A DNA stretch of 64,000 nt from Confluentibacter lentus (GCF_002806995.1 NZ_NIHE01000004.1:1-64000); one strand, 5' to 3'; shown: positions 16,394 through 25,119, numbered from the stretch's first letter. Program-made: numbers and translations. The notes: generated from the letters alone by a model not told the origin.

Positions 16394-18352
16394 TTGATAT
16401 CACCAGCATCCATAGATTTAGTATTTGAAACCGCCCGGGTAGAGGAGGTTATTGGTGATTTTGTGCAGCTTAAAAAATCGGGTAGTAACTTTAAAGGGTT
16501 AAGTCCGTTTAGTGATGAGCGTTCCCCCAGTTTTATGGTATCTCCCGTAAAGCAAATTTGGAAAGATTTTAGTAGCGGAAAAGGTGGCAACGTGGTGGCA
16601 TTTTTAATGGAGCACGAGCACTTCACCTACCCTGAAGCTATTAAATATCTTGCTAAAAAATACAATCTCGAGATAGAAGAAACCGAACAGAGCAACGAGC
16701 AAAAAGAACATGCCAACGAACGCGAAAGTTTGTATTTGGTAAATGAGTTTGCTAATAGTTATTTTCAAAAAGTACTGCATAAAACCGACCAAGGAAAGTC
16801 TATTGGTCTCAGTTATTTTAAAGAGCGGGGTTTTACCGAAGACACCATTAAAAAATTTGATTTAGGGTACTCTCTGGATGCTTGGCAAGCTTTTACAGAT
16901 GAGGCCTTGAAACAAGGTTATAATATTGATTTCTTAGAGAAAACTGGACTCACGATAGTCAAGGACGATAAACGGTTTGATAGGTTTAAAGGTCGTGTCA
17001 TGTTTCCTATAAAAAGCATGAGTGGTCGGGTGTTGGGCTTTGGCGGACGTATATTAACAAACGACAAAAAGGCTGCTAAATATGTAAACTCTCCCGAAAG
17101 CGAAGTGTACCATAAAAGTAATGTGCTGTATGGTATTTTTCACGCCAAACAAAGTATCGCCAAGGAAGACAATTGTTTTTTGGTTGAAGGATATACCGAT
17201 GTCATACAGTTTCACCAAACAGGGATTAAAAATGTGGTAGCGTCTTCAGGTACGGCATTAACAGCAGAACAGATTAGATTAGTAAATAGGCTGACTAAAA
17301 ACATCACTGTATTGTTTGATGGGGATGCGGCAGGGATGCGTGCCTCCATTCGTGGGATTGATTTGATTTTAGAACAGGGGATGAACGTGAAGGTTTGTAC
17401 GTTCCCTGAGGGCGAAGACCCCGATAGTTTTGCTAAAAAAAATACACTCGAAGAATTGTCTTTGTATCTCGATGAAAACGCCAAGGATTTTATTCAGTTT
17501 AAAGCGTCCCTATTATTTGAAGATTCCAAAAACGACCCTATAAAAAAAGCCGAAACTGTCCGGGATATTGTAAACAGTATTTCTAAAATTCCAGATCGTA
17601 TTAAAAAAGAAATCTATATTCAAGAATGTGCCAGGATTATGGACATTAGTGAAGCCGTTTTATTTAGCACGCTGGCACAAATTAATAAGAAAGATTTTCA
17701 AGAAACTAATACACAATATAAAGCTGAACAAAAGGCGTTTGATGTTATAAAAAACGAACAACCTGTAAAAAAGGTGGATGTTCAATATGTGTTGGAACGA
17801 AAAATTATAGAAGTATTATTGCTTTATGGAAATAAAACCGAAGATTTTGAAGATTTGGTTTTAAAGGAGAACGATAAAGGTGAATTGGTTTTAGAACCCG
17901 TGAAACAAACCGCAAAAGTTTTTGAAAAAGTGTTTTTAGATTTACAGGAAGATGAAATGGAATTTACAAACCCGCAATTTAAAACCTTATACTATACCAT
18001 CATTGATGCTTTAAATCAGAATCCCGATTTCGAACTTAAAACATTTGTTAATATTGTGGATGCCGATATGGGTAATGAAATAACGACTATACTAATGGAA
18101 GATGAGCGTTATAGCTTAGATAATTGGCAACGCATGAATATTTACCCAAAAGATAAAACCCAAAGCGTTGCCCAATTAGTTAGTGAAACCATATTGAGTT
18201 TAAGATGCTTTTTAATAGAACAGAAAGTCTTGGAATTTCAACAGGAAACGTTGAGAAATAAATCTGAAGTTAACAGAAGTGTTCTCGAGGAAGTCAAAGA
18301 CTATTCTGGATTAAAAATGCTTTTATCTAGAAAACTCAATAGAGTACTATGA
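16394..18352 (+). CDS. dnaG: DNA primase with degenerate zinc-ribbon
   Basis: A 652-residue replicative primase. The N-terminal CHC2-like module (1-100) is recognisable from GLSPFSDERSPSFMVSP and DFSSGKGGNVVAFLM, but all four zinc ligands are replaced (Ser37, Ser40, Asp58, Ser61). The TOPRIM catalytic domain follows: FLVEGYTDVIQFHQ, SSGTALT and LFDGDAAGMRAS. The C-terminal about 200 residues are the helicase-interaction region. The start is taken as TTG 16394 because the family begins at MIS and no ATG lies in frame upstream. A box TACATTTA at 16361-16368 is one base from the TAnnTTTG promoter consensus. The 3' end overlaps the convergent response-regulator gene by 6 bases. Confidence 0.95.
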   Translation: MISPASIDLVFETARVEEVIGDFVQLKKSGSNFKGLSPFSDERSPSFMVSPVKQIWKDFSSGKGGNVVAFLMEHEHFTYPEAIKYLAKKYNLEIEETEQSNEQKEHANERESLYLVNEFANSYFQKVLHKTDQGKSIGLSYFKERGFTEDTIKKFDLGYSLDAWQAFTDEALKQGYNIDFLEKTGLTIVKDDKRFDRFKGRVMFPIKSMSGRVLGFGGRILTNDKKAAKYVNSPESEVYHKSNVLYGIFHAKQSIAKEDNCFLVEGYTDVIQFHQTGIKNVVASSGTALTAEQIRLVNRLTKNITVLFDGDAAGMRASIRGIDLILEQGMNVKVCTFPEGEDPDSFAKKNTLEELSLYLDENAKDFIQFKASLLFEDSKNDPIKKAETVRDIVNSISKIPDRIKKEIYIQECARIMDISEAVLFSTLAQINKKDFQETNTQYKAEQKAFDVIKNEQPVKKVDVQYVLERKIIEVLLLYGNKTEDFEDLVLKENDKGELVLEPVKQTAKVFEKVFLDLQEDEMEFTNPQFKTLYYTIIDALNQNPDFELKTFVNIVDADMGNEITTILMEDERYSLDNWQRMNIYPKDKTQSVAQLVSETILSLRCFLIEQKVLEFQQETLRNKSEVNRSVLEEVKDYSGLKMLLSRKLNRVL

Positions 18353-18973
18353 GTCCATTAGCTTCGCTTGATTAACCAAATCAACCATATTGGTTACTTT
18401 TAGTTTTCTCATTAAGCGTGCTTTGTAGGTACTCACTGTTTTTTCATTAATGTTAAGTTCTTTCGAAACTTCTTTGTTTTTCTTTCCGATAGCTAAAAGT
18501 TTTAAAACTTCAGTTTCTCTGGTTGATAGTTTTTTGAAAAACGAACCTGATTTATTAACTCTACTACCAAAAGCTAACTGTTGTGTTAATTCATTACTTA
18601 AATAAACGCCACCTTCATGAACTTTCATAAGGGCTTCGTTAATTGTAATGATGTTTACAGTTTTAGAAATGTAGCCTAAGGCACCAGCTTTTATGGCATT
18701 TAAACCATAAACTTCTTCTGGTTGCGAGCTAAACATAACTGCTTTAACGTTTGGGTAGTCAGTTTTTAAATATCTTAAAACTGTTAACCCATTGAGTTTG
18801 GGTAAATCAATTTCAGACAAAACAATGTCTACGGGTTCTTTTTTCAAAAATTCAAGAAGGTCATTTCCATTATCAACACTGCCAACAATTTTGATGTTAG
18901 AAGAGCTAGAAAATAGATGTTCAAGACCTTTTCTCACGATAGGGTGTGGATCTGCTATTAATAATTTTATCAT
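18347..18973 (-). CDS. NarL/FixJ-type response regulator with a degenerate receiver
   Basis: A 208-residue transcription factor. The receiver domain (1-120) has a conserved Lys104 in YISKT and a Ser in VMFSS, but the phospho-acceptor position reads VLSEIDLP, so Glu54 replaces Asp, and the acidic pair is ADP (Asp8-Pro9) instead of two acids. It is therefore a pseudo-receiver, probably not controlled by phosphorylation; Glu may mimic the phosphorylated state. The LuxR-type helix-turn-helix (about 143-205) is intact: LSTRETEVLKLLAIGKKNKEVSKELNINEKTVSTY. It lies 107 bases downstream of nadE on the same strand and may be read from the nadE promoter. No kinase is adjacent. The targets are unknown. 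Confidence 0.9.
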   Translation of the reverse strand: MIKLLIADPHPIVRKGLEHLFSSSSNIKIVGSVDNGNDLLEFLKKEPVDIVLSEIDLPKLNGLTVLRYLKTDYPNVKAVMFSSQPEEVYGLNAIKAGALGYISKTVNIITINEALMKVHEGGVYLSNELTQQLAFGSRVNKSGSFFKKLSTRETEVLKLLAIGKKNKEVSKELNINEKTVSTYKARLMRKLKVTNMVDLVNQAKLMDS

Positions 18974-19080
18974 AATTTTTTAGGTTTTTTAGATTGTCAT
19001 GAATTTTTTGTTGAGAGAATCATGACGGAGAGAGTTTCCTAAGTAGCAAATGTAAGAATTTTTTATAAATACAACAATAA

Positions 19081-19869
19081 TTATAACATTTCTTTAAGAA
19101 TGTTACAAATAGGTATGGGAAGCATTTTATGTTTGTTGGCGTTGTTAAAACGTTTGTAAATTTTAAGGACTTCTTTTTCCCTACCTGAAAAGTCTTCAGG
19201 TTTTTTTCCTTTTTCATCCATGCCCATAGCCCATTCCAATTCTGGGTACGAAGCTCCTATTTGGTCTTCATCACTTCTGGCATCTCCAAACAAGCCATCG
19301 CTGGGGGTAGCTTTTAATATAGAATCGGGGACTTCTAAATACGTTCCAAGCTCATAAACTTGAGATTTTAACAAGTCTGCAATCGGACTTAAATCGACGC
19401 CACCATCTCCATATTTTGTATAAAAACCTACGCCGAAATCCTCAACTTTATTGCCGGTTCCCGCTACTAGTAACCTGTAAAGTCCAGCATAATAGTAAAG
19501 AGTGGTCATTCGTAAACGCGCCCTAGTATTTGCTAGTGCCATATCTATAGTAGCTTGATCGCCATCAAAAAGCATTTCAGTTCTAAAGGCTTCAAAAACA
19601 GGTGTTAAATTGGCATGGATATCACTTACATTACTAAATCTGTCCTTTAATTGTTTAATATGTTCCTGAGCTCTGGATACATGACTTTCTGCTTGGTGTA
19701 TGGGCATTTCTAAACATAATACCTTTAATCCAGTCTTTGCACATAGTGTAGAGGTAACGGCAGAATCGATACCTCCAGAAATTCCAATGACGAATCCGTT
19801 TACCCCTGCTTTGGTAGCATAATCCTTTAGCCAATTTACAATATGATTTGCAACTTTTTCTGTTTGCAT
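19081..19869 (-). CDS. nadE: NAD synthetase, ammonia-dependent short form
   Basis: A 262-residue enzyme that converts deamido-NAD and ammonia to NAD with ATP. The PP-loop is GISGGIDSAVT near residue 31, and the family pattern continues with RARLRMTTLYYYAG, GTGNKVEDFGVGFYTKYGDGGVDLSPI and SDEDQIGASYPELEWAM. There is no glutaminase domain, so it belongs to the NH3-dependent type. The ATG at 19869 (MQTEKVANHIVNWL) is chosen because the frame's first Met at 19926 lies upstream of the minus-strand -7 box at 19916-19909. It is divergent from gldB. The same nadE-gldB-gldC neighbourhood is known from other gliding flavobacteria. Confidence 0.95.
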   Translation of the reverse strand: MQTEKVANHIVNWLKDYATKAGVNGFVIGISGGIDSAVTSTLCAKTGLKVLCLEMPIHQAESHVSRAQEHIKQLKDRFSNVSDIHANLTPVFEAFRTEMLFDGDQATIDMALANTRARLRMTTLYYYAGLYRLLVAGTGNKVEDFGVGFYTKYGDGGVDLSPIADLLKSQVYELGTYLEVPDSILKATPSDGLFGDARSDEDQIGASYPELEWAMGMDEKGKKPEDFSGREKEVLKIYKRFNNANKHKMLPIPICNILKEML

Positions 19870-19896
19870 ATTAAATGAATTTAAATTCAAGAATAG

Positions 19897-19904
19897 TACA
19901 TTTG
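19897..19904 (+). promoter_or_regulatory. gldB promoter -7 box (TACATTTG)
   Basis: An exact TAnnTTTG match, 40 bases before the gldB ATG. The predicted start of transcription (about 19911) falls inside the opposing nadE -7 box. Confidence 0.7.
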
Positions 19905-19908
19905 TAAA

Positions 19909-19916
19909 CAAAAATA
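19909..19916 (-). promoter_or_regulatory. nadE promoter -7 box (TATTTTTG)
   Basis: An exact TAnnTTTG match on the minus strand, 39 bases before the nadE ATG at 19869. It interlocks face to face with the gldB box four bases away, so the two promoters probably cannot be occupied at once. Confidence 0.65.
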
Positions 19917-19943
19917 AACCAAACACTTAATTAATAAAAATTT

Positions 19944-20924
19944 ATGCCGTTTAAGTTTTATTTAAACCGATTATTGTATCTATTTGTTATCGCAATAGTT
20001 ATAATATCATGCAAAAAAGATGATAAATTAGAAAAAGAGATAGCCAATATTGGGATTGAGGTAAATATTGAACGATTTGATAAATTGTTTTCTGCATCTT
20101 CAGCAAGCGATTTAAAAAAATTACAAACAGCTTATCCTTTTATGTTTTCAACAAAGTATAGTGACACATTTTGGATTGATAAAATGAATGATACCTTGCA
20201 AAAACAATTGTTTTTTGAGGTTGAAAAAGCATTTCCAAGCATGGATAACACCAAACAGGAGATAGAGTCGTTATTCAATCATATAAAATATTATTTCCCC
20301 GAATTTAAAACGCCAAGAATTATTACCACAACCAGTGATGTGGATTATAGAAACAAAGTGATTGTTACGGATACCATTGTTGTTATTTCTTTAGATACCT
20401 ATTTAGGAAGCGATCATGAGTTTTATCAAGGTATTCAACAATACATTGCTGCCGATATGAATAAAGAGCAAATTGTGGTTGATATGGCTAATCAATACGC
20501 GCAAAAATATATTTACCATCAACAACATAAGACCTTGTTAGATGAAATGATTTATCATGGGAAATTGCTTTACTTTAAAGATGTCATGATTCCATTTAAA
20601 ACTGAGGCAGAACGTATAGCTTATACACAAGAGCAGTTGGATTGGGCCATTGCTAACGAAAGTTATATTTGGCGGTATCTTGTTGAAAGAGAGTTGTTGT
20701 ACAGTACTGATTCTAAATTACTAGGCCGATTCATCATCGATGCGCCATTTTCCAAGTTTTATTTAGAGGAAATAGATACAGAATCTCCCGATAAATTAGG
20801 ACAATATATAGGCTGGCAAATAGTAAGGGCTTACATGGTCCAAAACAACGTGTCCTTAGTAAACATGTTTGATGCCAGCACCGAAGAAATATTTAATAAT
20901 TCAAAATTTAAACCACGTAAATAA
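19944..20924 (+). CDS. gldB: Gliding motility lipoprotein GldB
   Basis: A 326-residue lipoprotein with signal and lipobox IISC (Cys23). The family pattern is visible along the length: VNIERFDKLFSA near the N-terminus, SLDTYLGSDHEFY in the middle, DEMIYHGKLLYF with its neighbouring acidic residues, and IGWQIVRAYM near the end. GldB is required for gliding in Flavobacterium johnsoniae and is thought to support envelope or type IX secretion assembly; its biochemical activity is not established. It sits directly upstream of gldC with the TAA/ATG overlapping at 20924, and divergent to nadE, the arrangement seen in other gliders. It has its own -7 box at 19897. Confidence 0.95.
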   Translation: MPFKFYLNRLLYLFVIAIVIISCKKDDKLEKEIANIGIEVNIERFDKLFSASSASDLKKLQTAYPFMFSTKYSDTFWIDKMNDTLQKQLFFEVEKAFPSMDNTKQEIESLFNHIKYYFPEFKTPRIITTTSDVDYRNKVIVTDTIVVISLDTYLGSDHEFYQGIQQYIAADMNKEQIVVDMANQYAQKYIYHQQHKTLLDEMIYHGKLLYFKDVMIPFKTEAERIAYTQEQLDWAIANESYIWRYLVERELLYSTDSKLLGRFIIDAPFSKFYLEEIDTESPDKLGQYIGWQIVRAYMVQNNVSLVNMFDASTEEIFNNSKFKPRK

Positions 20925-21259
20925 TGTCGAAAAAAATAACCTCTAAAATAGAATTAACAGTAAGACTTGATGAAAACAGAGTTCCAGAAAAATTACATTG
21001 GACGGCTGAGGATGGAGGCATTACCAATGAAGAAGCTAAGGCCATGATGCTTTCGGTTTGGGACGGAAAAGAGAAAGAAACCTTGCGAATTGATTTATGG
21101 ACAAAAGACATGCCTGTTGATGATATGAAAATATTTTTTCATCAAACCTTAGTTGGGATGAGCGATACATTTAGTAGAGCCACACAAGATGAAAAAATGA
21201 CGGCGACTATGAAGGATTTTTGCGATTATTTTGCTGAGAAATTGGAGTTAAAAAAGTAG
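20924..21259 (+). CDS. gldC: Gliding motility protein GldC
   Basis: A 111-residue soluble protein matching GldC over its full length: SKITSKIELTVRLDENRVPEKLHW-like opening, then WDGKEKETLRIDLWTKDMPVDDMK and FHQTLVGMSDTFSRAT. It has no signal peptide. In F. johnsoniae loss of GldC gives only a partial motility defect, so it is an accessory factor acting with GldB; the molecular role is unknown. Its ATG shares a base with the gldB stop, so the two are translationally coupled. It converges on the lipoprotein deformylase gene with 2 bases between the stops and no terminator between them. Confidence 0.95.
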   Translation: MSKKITSKIELTVRLDENRVPEKLHWTAEDGGITNEEAKAMMLSVWDGKEKETLRIDLWTKDMPVDDMKIFFHQTLVGMSDTFSRATQDEKMTATMKDFCDYFAEKLELKK

Positions 21260-21261
21260 TT

Positions 21262-21891
21262 TTATTTCTTTTTAGCATCGGTAATTTCCTTGTTGAGGTG
21301 GTCTATATAAAGAATACCATTTAAATGATCTATTTCATGCTGAAATATAATTGCGGTAAAGTCTTCCACGGTTTCTGTGATGTGTTTGGCTTCCAAAGTA
21401 TCGTATTCCAATAAAATGGAATAAGCTCTGGTACTTAAAGTATCTGAACGATTCGGAATGGAAAGGCAACCTTCTCTTCGGACTTGCTTTTTTTCAGAAT
21501 AGGAAACAATCTTTGGGTTTAAATATACTTCAAAAGGAAAATTTTCTTTATCAAATCGTTGTACCCAAATAATATTCTTTAAAATACCTACTTGAGGAGC
21601 CGCAATACCCACACCTAAAGACATGCTATCAGTAACTGTTTTATAGAGACGTTTTACAAATGTTTGTAAAACAATATCGGTCGAATCAGGCTTAATATAT
21701 TGGCTTTTGGTTCTTAATAAAATGGAATCTTGTTTATTTGTTATTTTGAAAACACGCATGGGCGTAAGTGAATCAGCCGCTGTAATTAAATTGATTTGTT
21801 CTGATGAAAAAGACTTATGGCCGCTAGTGTTTTTGCTGCTTGAGCAAGCAACCATCAAAAGAACAATAAAAATGAAGCCGCATTTTTTCAT
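21262..21891 (-). CDS. Lipoprotein with a complete peptide-deformylase domain
   Basis: A 209-residue protein whose N-terminus is a clear lipoprotein signal with lipobox MVAC (Cys16). The remainder is a peptide deformylase with all three metal motifs: GVGIAAPQ (motif 1), EGCLSIP (motif 2, Cys ligand) and HEIDH (motif 3, two His ligands and the catalytic Glu). Ordinary deformylases act in the cytoplasm on formyl-methionine of new proteins, so an exported copy is unexpected; it may cleave other N-formyl peptides in the envelope. It lies 21 bases downstream of rodA on the same strand, at the end of the mre/rod cluster, and may be read with it. The def gene used in translation should lie elsewhere. 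Confidence 0.88.
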   Translation of the reverse strand: MKKCGFIFIVLLMVACSSSKNTSGHKSFSSEQINLITAADSLTPMRVFKITNKQDSILLRTKSQYIKPDSTDIVLQTFVKRLYKTVTDSMSLGVGIAAPQVGILKNIIWVQRFDKENFPFEVYLNPKIVSYSEKKQVRREGCLSIPNRSDTLSTRAYSILLEYDTLEAKHITETVEDFTAIIFQHEIDHLNGILYIDHLNKEITDAKKK

Positions 21892-21912
21892 AAAGCTAAA
21901 ATTGATTACTGA

Positions 21913-23187
21913 CTACCATTGGTTTATTCTTTCAGAATCCAACTTTATAAAAATAAACAATAAAATGGTAAAGCCCCAAAGTCCAGAGCCGCCATAGCTA
22001 AAAAGCGGCAATGGGATGCCAATAGTGGGGATTAAACCCATAACCATACCTATATTAATTAAAAAATGCATAAAAATGATAGCGGCAACACTATAACCAT
22101 ATACACGGCTAAACTGTGATTTTTGTAATTCTGCTAAATGAAGGATACGCATTAAAAGAAGCACATATAGAATGACAACGAAAGCGCTTCCTACAAAACC
22201 CCATTCTTCGCCAACGGTACTAAAAATGTAATCGGTATCTTGTTCGGGTACAAATTTCCCAGTAGTTCTGGTACCTTCTAAAAATCCTTTTCCTGTTAAC
22301 CCTCCAGAGCTTATGGCCCTTTCTGATTCGTTCAAGTTATAAGCAATGGTTTTTTTCATGTGCTCTAACTTTTCAGGATCTTTTTCTAAGCTCAACCAAA
22401 TAGTAATCCTATCTTTTTGATGTGAAGGTAGTATGTTGTCAAAAAAATATTTAACCCCATAACAAATAGATACACTTATTAAAATAACAGATATGGGTTG
22501 AATTAATAAAGGTTTTCTTTTTCTGGTAAAATGATGTGTCAAAACAATTAAAACCATAGCTGTTGAAGTTATTAAAACTCCAAATTTTATAGAAAGAAGC
22601 GATAGTATGATGACTGATAAGGTAATTAATAAATAGGCAGGTGAGACCCCTTCACGATATAATATGAATATGAAACAGCCATAAACTAAAGTACTTCCGG
22701 CATCTTTTTGAAGCAATACCAAGATAGCAGGAATGGCTACAATAGCAAGCACACTAATTTGATCTTTAACCCTTTTAATGTCTGTATTTAAATCACTAAT
22801 ATATTTAGCAACGGCAAGTGCGGTGGCAGCTTTGGCAAACTCGCTTGGTTGGAACGTCATGCCACCAATGCTGTACCATGATGTAGCGCCATTTACGTTT
22901 TTTCCAAAAATAAAAAGACCCACAAGTGACAGCATGGAAAGAATATAGATGACACTTGAAAAACGTTCATAAAATTTAGCTTCTATGGCTAGCAGGATAA
23001 TAATTAAACCAATGGTTAGAAAAATAAACATGAGTTGTTTTCCATAGCGTTGGGAAAAATCGAAATAATTGACAGTTTCACCAGTATGGGATGCCGATAC
23101 AATATTGAGCCAACCAAAGCCAACCAGCAAAAAAAAGAGAAAAATAGTAATCCAATCAAACTTAAAATATTTCTGAGCTTCTACCAT
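21913..23187 (-). CDS. rodA: Rod-shape peptidoglycan glycosyltransferase RodA
   Basis: A 424-residue SEDS-family membrane protein with about ten hydrophobic segments. It polymerises lipid II into glycan strands in partnership with PBP2 during side-wall growth. Family signatures are GGMTFQPSEFAKAATALAVA, the large periplasmic loop with SGGLTGKGFLEGT and FVPEQDTDYIFSTVGEEWGF, and the C-terminal GLIPTIGIPLPLFSYGGSG. The sequence starts immediately after the mrdA stop (23188), with no gap, so translation is probably coupled. It belongs to the purH-mre-rod leftward cluster. Its length is typical for the family. Confidence 0.95.
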   Translation of the reverse strand: MVEAQKYFKFDWITIFLFFLLVGFGWLNIVSASHTGETVNYFDFSQRYGKQLMFIFLTIGLIIILLAIEAKFYERFSSVIYILSMLSLVGLFIFGKNVNGATSWYSIGGMTFQPSEFAKAATALAVAKYISDLNTDIKRVKDQISVLAIVAIPAILVLLQKDAGSTLVYGCFIFILYREGVSPAYLLITLSVIILSLLSIKFGVLITSTAMVLIVLTHHFTRKRKPLLIQPISVILISVSICYGVKYFFDNILPSHQKDRITIWLSLEKDPEKLEHMKKTIAYNLNESERAISSGGLTGKGFLEGTRTTGKFVPEQDTDYIFSTVGEEWGFVGSAFVVILYVLLLMRILHLAELQKSQFSRVYGYSVAAIIFMHFLINIGMVMGLIPTIGIPLPLFSYGGSGLWGFTILLFIFIKLDSERINQW

Positions 23188-25119
23188 TTAACTAGACAAC
23201 TGTTTTAATTGCTCTTTAAGTCTATTATATTCTAACTCATCAACCTGTTCTAGAGTTGTATTTTTGTTTATTCCAAACGGTTCACCAGAGTATGGTTTTT
23301 CATATTCATGCTCTAAACTATATCTTAAAATCCAATCTTCTAAATCGGTTCTGGTAATTTCCCCTTTTATGTATTTTTCAATAATTAAACTGGCAATTTT
23401 TCCAGCAAACCGACTGCCCCAATACCCATTTTCAACAAAAACGGCAAGCGCTATTTTAGGATTGTCTTTTGGGGCAAAAGCTACGAATATGGAATGATCT
23501 GTTAATTGAGTTGTTACACCATTAATTTTCATAAAATTTTCTGCAGTTCCAGTTTTTCCACAAATTTCTATCCCTGGAACTTGCAATGTTGATGCCGTAC
23601 CTTTGTTATACACATCAAACATGCCTTGTACCACAGGCTCAAAATTTTCTTTGTCAATAGTCGTATAATTGGGCGTTGTAAACTTTTTGTCAATGTCTTG
23701 CCCTTCAATTTTTTTGATGATATGAGGCGTGTAATAATAGCCACGATTGGCAATAGCGGCCATCATATTTGCCAATTGAATAGGCGTGGTTTCTACTTCG
23801 CCCTGACCTATGGAATTTGAAATATTGTAAGTTGACGCCCATCTATTTTCGCCATACCAAGTATCATAAAAGTCACTATCTGGAATGCGTCCTTTATTAC
23901 CAATTTTTAAATCGTAGCCCAAATAATTACCAAGTCCGAAACTTTTAACGTGATTGCTCCAAATATCCATGCCTTCACTTGGGTTGCCATTTTTGTCAAT
24001 AATACGTCTGTATACGTTTGCGAAATAGGCATTACAGGATTGTGCTATACCATCATTCATGCTTAAAGGACTGTAGTGGGCATGACATCCCGTAAGGCGT
24101 CTGCTACCTAGATAATAACCCATTCTGCAATAAAATTGATCTTCTGTGGTCACTACTTTTTCTTGTAAACCAATTAGGGCATTCAATACTTTAAATGGTG
24201 AACCTGGAGGGTACTGAGCCTTTAAACCTCTATCGAACAAAGGTTTTGCTATGGAATCGTTGTATAGTTTGGTAAAGTTTTTTGAACGAGCCCTTCCAAC
24301 CAATAAATTAGGATTGTAACTTGGCGCAGTAACCATAAGCAAAATTTCACCCGATGAGGGATCTATGGCAACAATGCCACCACGTTTATGTTGCATTAAA
24401 AGTTCGCCATATTCTTGAAGCTTGGAATCAATGGTTATAGTAATATCTTTTCCTTGCTTTGGAAGCGTGTCATAAATACCATTTTTATAAGGCCCTAGGT
24501 CTCTATTAAATCTATCTTTTTGAATAAACTTAATGCCTTTTACGCCTCTTAAAATGTCTTCATAAGATATTTCAACACCTTGTTTACCAATAAGATCACC
24601 CATTTTATAATATGGGTTTTTTTCAATAATGGCATCATTTACTTCACCAATATCGCCTAAAACATTAGCTCCGATGGTCGTTTGATAATGGCGCAAGGAT
24701 CGTTTTTGGATATAGAACCCTTCAAACTTTCTCATTTTTTCCTGCAAGGCGGCATAATCTTCTTTGGTTAATTGCGGTATAAAAACAGAAGGAAGTCTGG
24801 GAGAATAAGCGTAAGCTTTATTGTAAATTTCTATAAAGTCTTCTTTGGTTATTTTAAGAAGATTACAAAAATCAAGGGTGTCTAGTGGTTTTACCTCTCT
24901 TGGTATAAACATCACATCGTAGGATGGCTGATTATCCACCAAAAGGTTTCCATTTCTATCATAAACAAAACCCCGTTTAGGGTAATCATATACTTTTCTA
25001 ATGGCATTATCATCATACAAATTTTCATCGCCAGAAGAATAAATTTGTAAATAAAATAGCCTGCTGATAAAGATGATTCCTGTTATTCCAATAATTATGA
25101 AAAGTAATAATTGCCTCAT
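23188..25119 (-). CDS. mrdA: Penicillin-binding protein 2
   Basis: A 643-residue class B transpeptidase anchored by one N-terminal helix (MRQLLLFIIIGITGIIFISRLFYLQIY). The PBP dimerisation part covers about 40-210. The transpeptidase domain has SPFK (active Ser) in PPGSPFKVLNA near residue 306, the SCN motif in QSCNAYFANVY and KTGTAE near residue 517. It cross-links the glycan strands made by RodA. The ATG overlaps the mreD stop by 4 bases, and the stop abuts rodA. Both overlaps mark a tight operon. Confidence 0.95.
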   Translation of the reverse strand: MRQLLLFIIIGITGIIFISRLFYLQIYSSGDENLYDDNAIRKVYDYPKRGFVYDRNGNLLVDNQPSYDVMFIPREVKPLDTLDFCNLLKITKEDFIEIYNKAYAYSPRLPSVFIPQLTKEDYAALQEKMRKFEGFYIQKRSLRHYQTTIGANVLGDIGEVNDAIIEKNPYYKMGDLIGKQGVEISYEDILRGVKGIKFIQKDRFNRDLGPYKNGIYDTLPKQGKDITITIDSKLQEYGELLMQHKRGGIVAIDPSSGEILLMVTAPSYNPNLLVGRARSKNFTKLYNDSIAKPLFDRGLKAQYPPGSPFKVLNALIGLQEKVVTTEDQFYCRMGYYLGSRRLTGCHAHYSPLSMNDGIAQSCNAYFANVYRRIIDKNGNPSEGMDIWSNHVKSFGLGNYLGYDLKIGNKGRIPDSDFYDTWYGENRWASTYNISNSIGQGEVETTPIQLANMMAAIANRGYYYTPHIIKKIEGQDIDKKFTTPNYTTIDKENFEPVVQGMFDVYNKGTASTLQVPGIEICGKTGTAENFMKINGVTTQLTDHSIFVAFAPKDNPKIALAVFVENGYWGSRFAGKIASLIIEKYIKGEITRTDLEDWILRYSLEHEYEKPYSGEPFGINKNTTLEQVDELEYNRLKEQLKQLSS

